Positions 25,322 through 25,448 of a stretch of 25,448 nucleotides of DNA are shown piece after piece (position 1 is the first letter of the stretch; every line of letters begins with the position of its first letter). The notes under the pieces are model-generated. The model made no database searches and was not told the origin of the DNA. It was given only the letters and a program-made list of their open reading frames with translations. The DNA is from JBLYYQ01 sp048550035 (GTDB lineage Bacteria; Nitrospinota_A; UBA7883; JBLYYQ01), in NCBI GenBank assembly GCA_048550035.1, contig JBLYYQ010000118.1, forward strand, positions 1 through 25,448. Reading direction: 5' to 3'. Made by a program: the position numbers and the translations under genes.

Positions 25322-25448
25322 TTAAGATCCTATTTCTCGTGCTGCAAAATATCCACTCAACATAGCACCTGTGAATCCGCCTCCAGGATTTGCCCAAGAT
25401 GATGCAAAATATAAATTCTTAACTGGTGATCGGTTTTTAATTCGAAAG
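25322..25448 (-). CDS. CrtI-like FAD/NAD(P)-dependent oxidoreductase, C-terminal end only
   Basis: The last 41 codons are present, the gene continuing beyond the window. They contain NLYFASSWANPGGGFTGAML followed by SGYFAAREIG, the C-terminal FAD-contacting motif of phytoene desaturase, carotenoid isomerase and retinol-saturase-like enzymes (typically LYFVGxxTHPGGGxPGAxxSG). That indicates a polyene or similar oxidoreductase; which reaction cannot be told from this piece. The stop is TAA at 25322-25324. Confidence 0.8.
   Translation of the reverse strand, partial: FRIKNRSPVKNLYFASSWANPGGGFTGAMLSGYFAAREIGS

Noticed and set aside
1..25448. CRISPR arrays, complete insertion sequences, phage genes, toxin-antitoxin or defence islands
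   Set aside because: No regularly spaced repeats, transposase, integrase or paired small toxin-like genes were seen on either strand; only the broken GIY-YIG gene and tRNA-like scraps hint at mobility.

Overview
The window reads as chromosomal DNA of a low-G+C, Gram-negative bacterium. It carries a TonB-like protein, an mreBCD set, a periplasmic phosphate-binding protein, a tRNA gene with an encoded CCA, and SMC rather than MukB. By eye about a third of bases are G or C from roughly 1.6 kb onward. The birA-coaX pair, the gap-pgk-tpiA-secG run and the monofunctional biotin ligase suggest a deltaproteobacterium-like or other deep proteobacterial lineage. That placement is a guess; no rRNA or other decisive marker is present.

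Region 1 (1 to about 2.3 kb) is accessory in character. It opens with the 3' half of a calcium/sodium antiporter gene at about 50% G+C, clearly richer than the rest. It continues through a gene-poor stretch with a tRNA-like T-arm fragment and a palindrome. Next is a GIY-YIG nuclease-family gene broken by a 5-bp tandem duplication, then a second tRNA-3'-end-like fragment, then an unrecognised acidic protein on the minus strand. Composition changes across this region, so it may be an island boundary, an integration scar, or (less interesting) an assembly join.

Region 2 (2.3 to 6.7 kb, minus strand) is a high-affinity phosphate uptake operon in the order pstC-pstA-pstB-phoU-pstS, with a hairpin after pstS. 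Region 3 (6.9 to 13.5 kb) holds nadC (NAD synthesis), a divergent SDR-family protein without the usual catalytic lysine, and thiL-smc (thiamine kinase and chromosome condensation) on the minus strand. Region 4 (13.6 to 18.8 kb, plus strand) is the lower-glycolysis operon gap-pgk-tpiA, followed by secG and an orphan peptide-type substrate-binding protein.

Region 5 (18.8 to 21.45 kb, minus strand) is tRNA-Glu(CTC)-mreB-mreC-mreD, for cell shape. Region 6 (21.7 to 25.2 kb, plus strand) is a tightly packed run: birA, coaX, a 55-residue small ORF, trpF and a tonB-like gene. The small ORF overlaps both neighbours by start/stop codons. The window ends in the C-terminus of a CrtI-like FAD oxidoreductase on the minus strand.

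Most of the window is ordinary housekeeping DNA. I see no convincing new multi-gene system. The best leads are the small coupled ORF at 23314-23481, the disrupted nuclease gene between tRNA-like fragments, the unknown acidic protein at 1696-2313, and the SDR protein with an altered active site.
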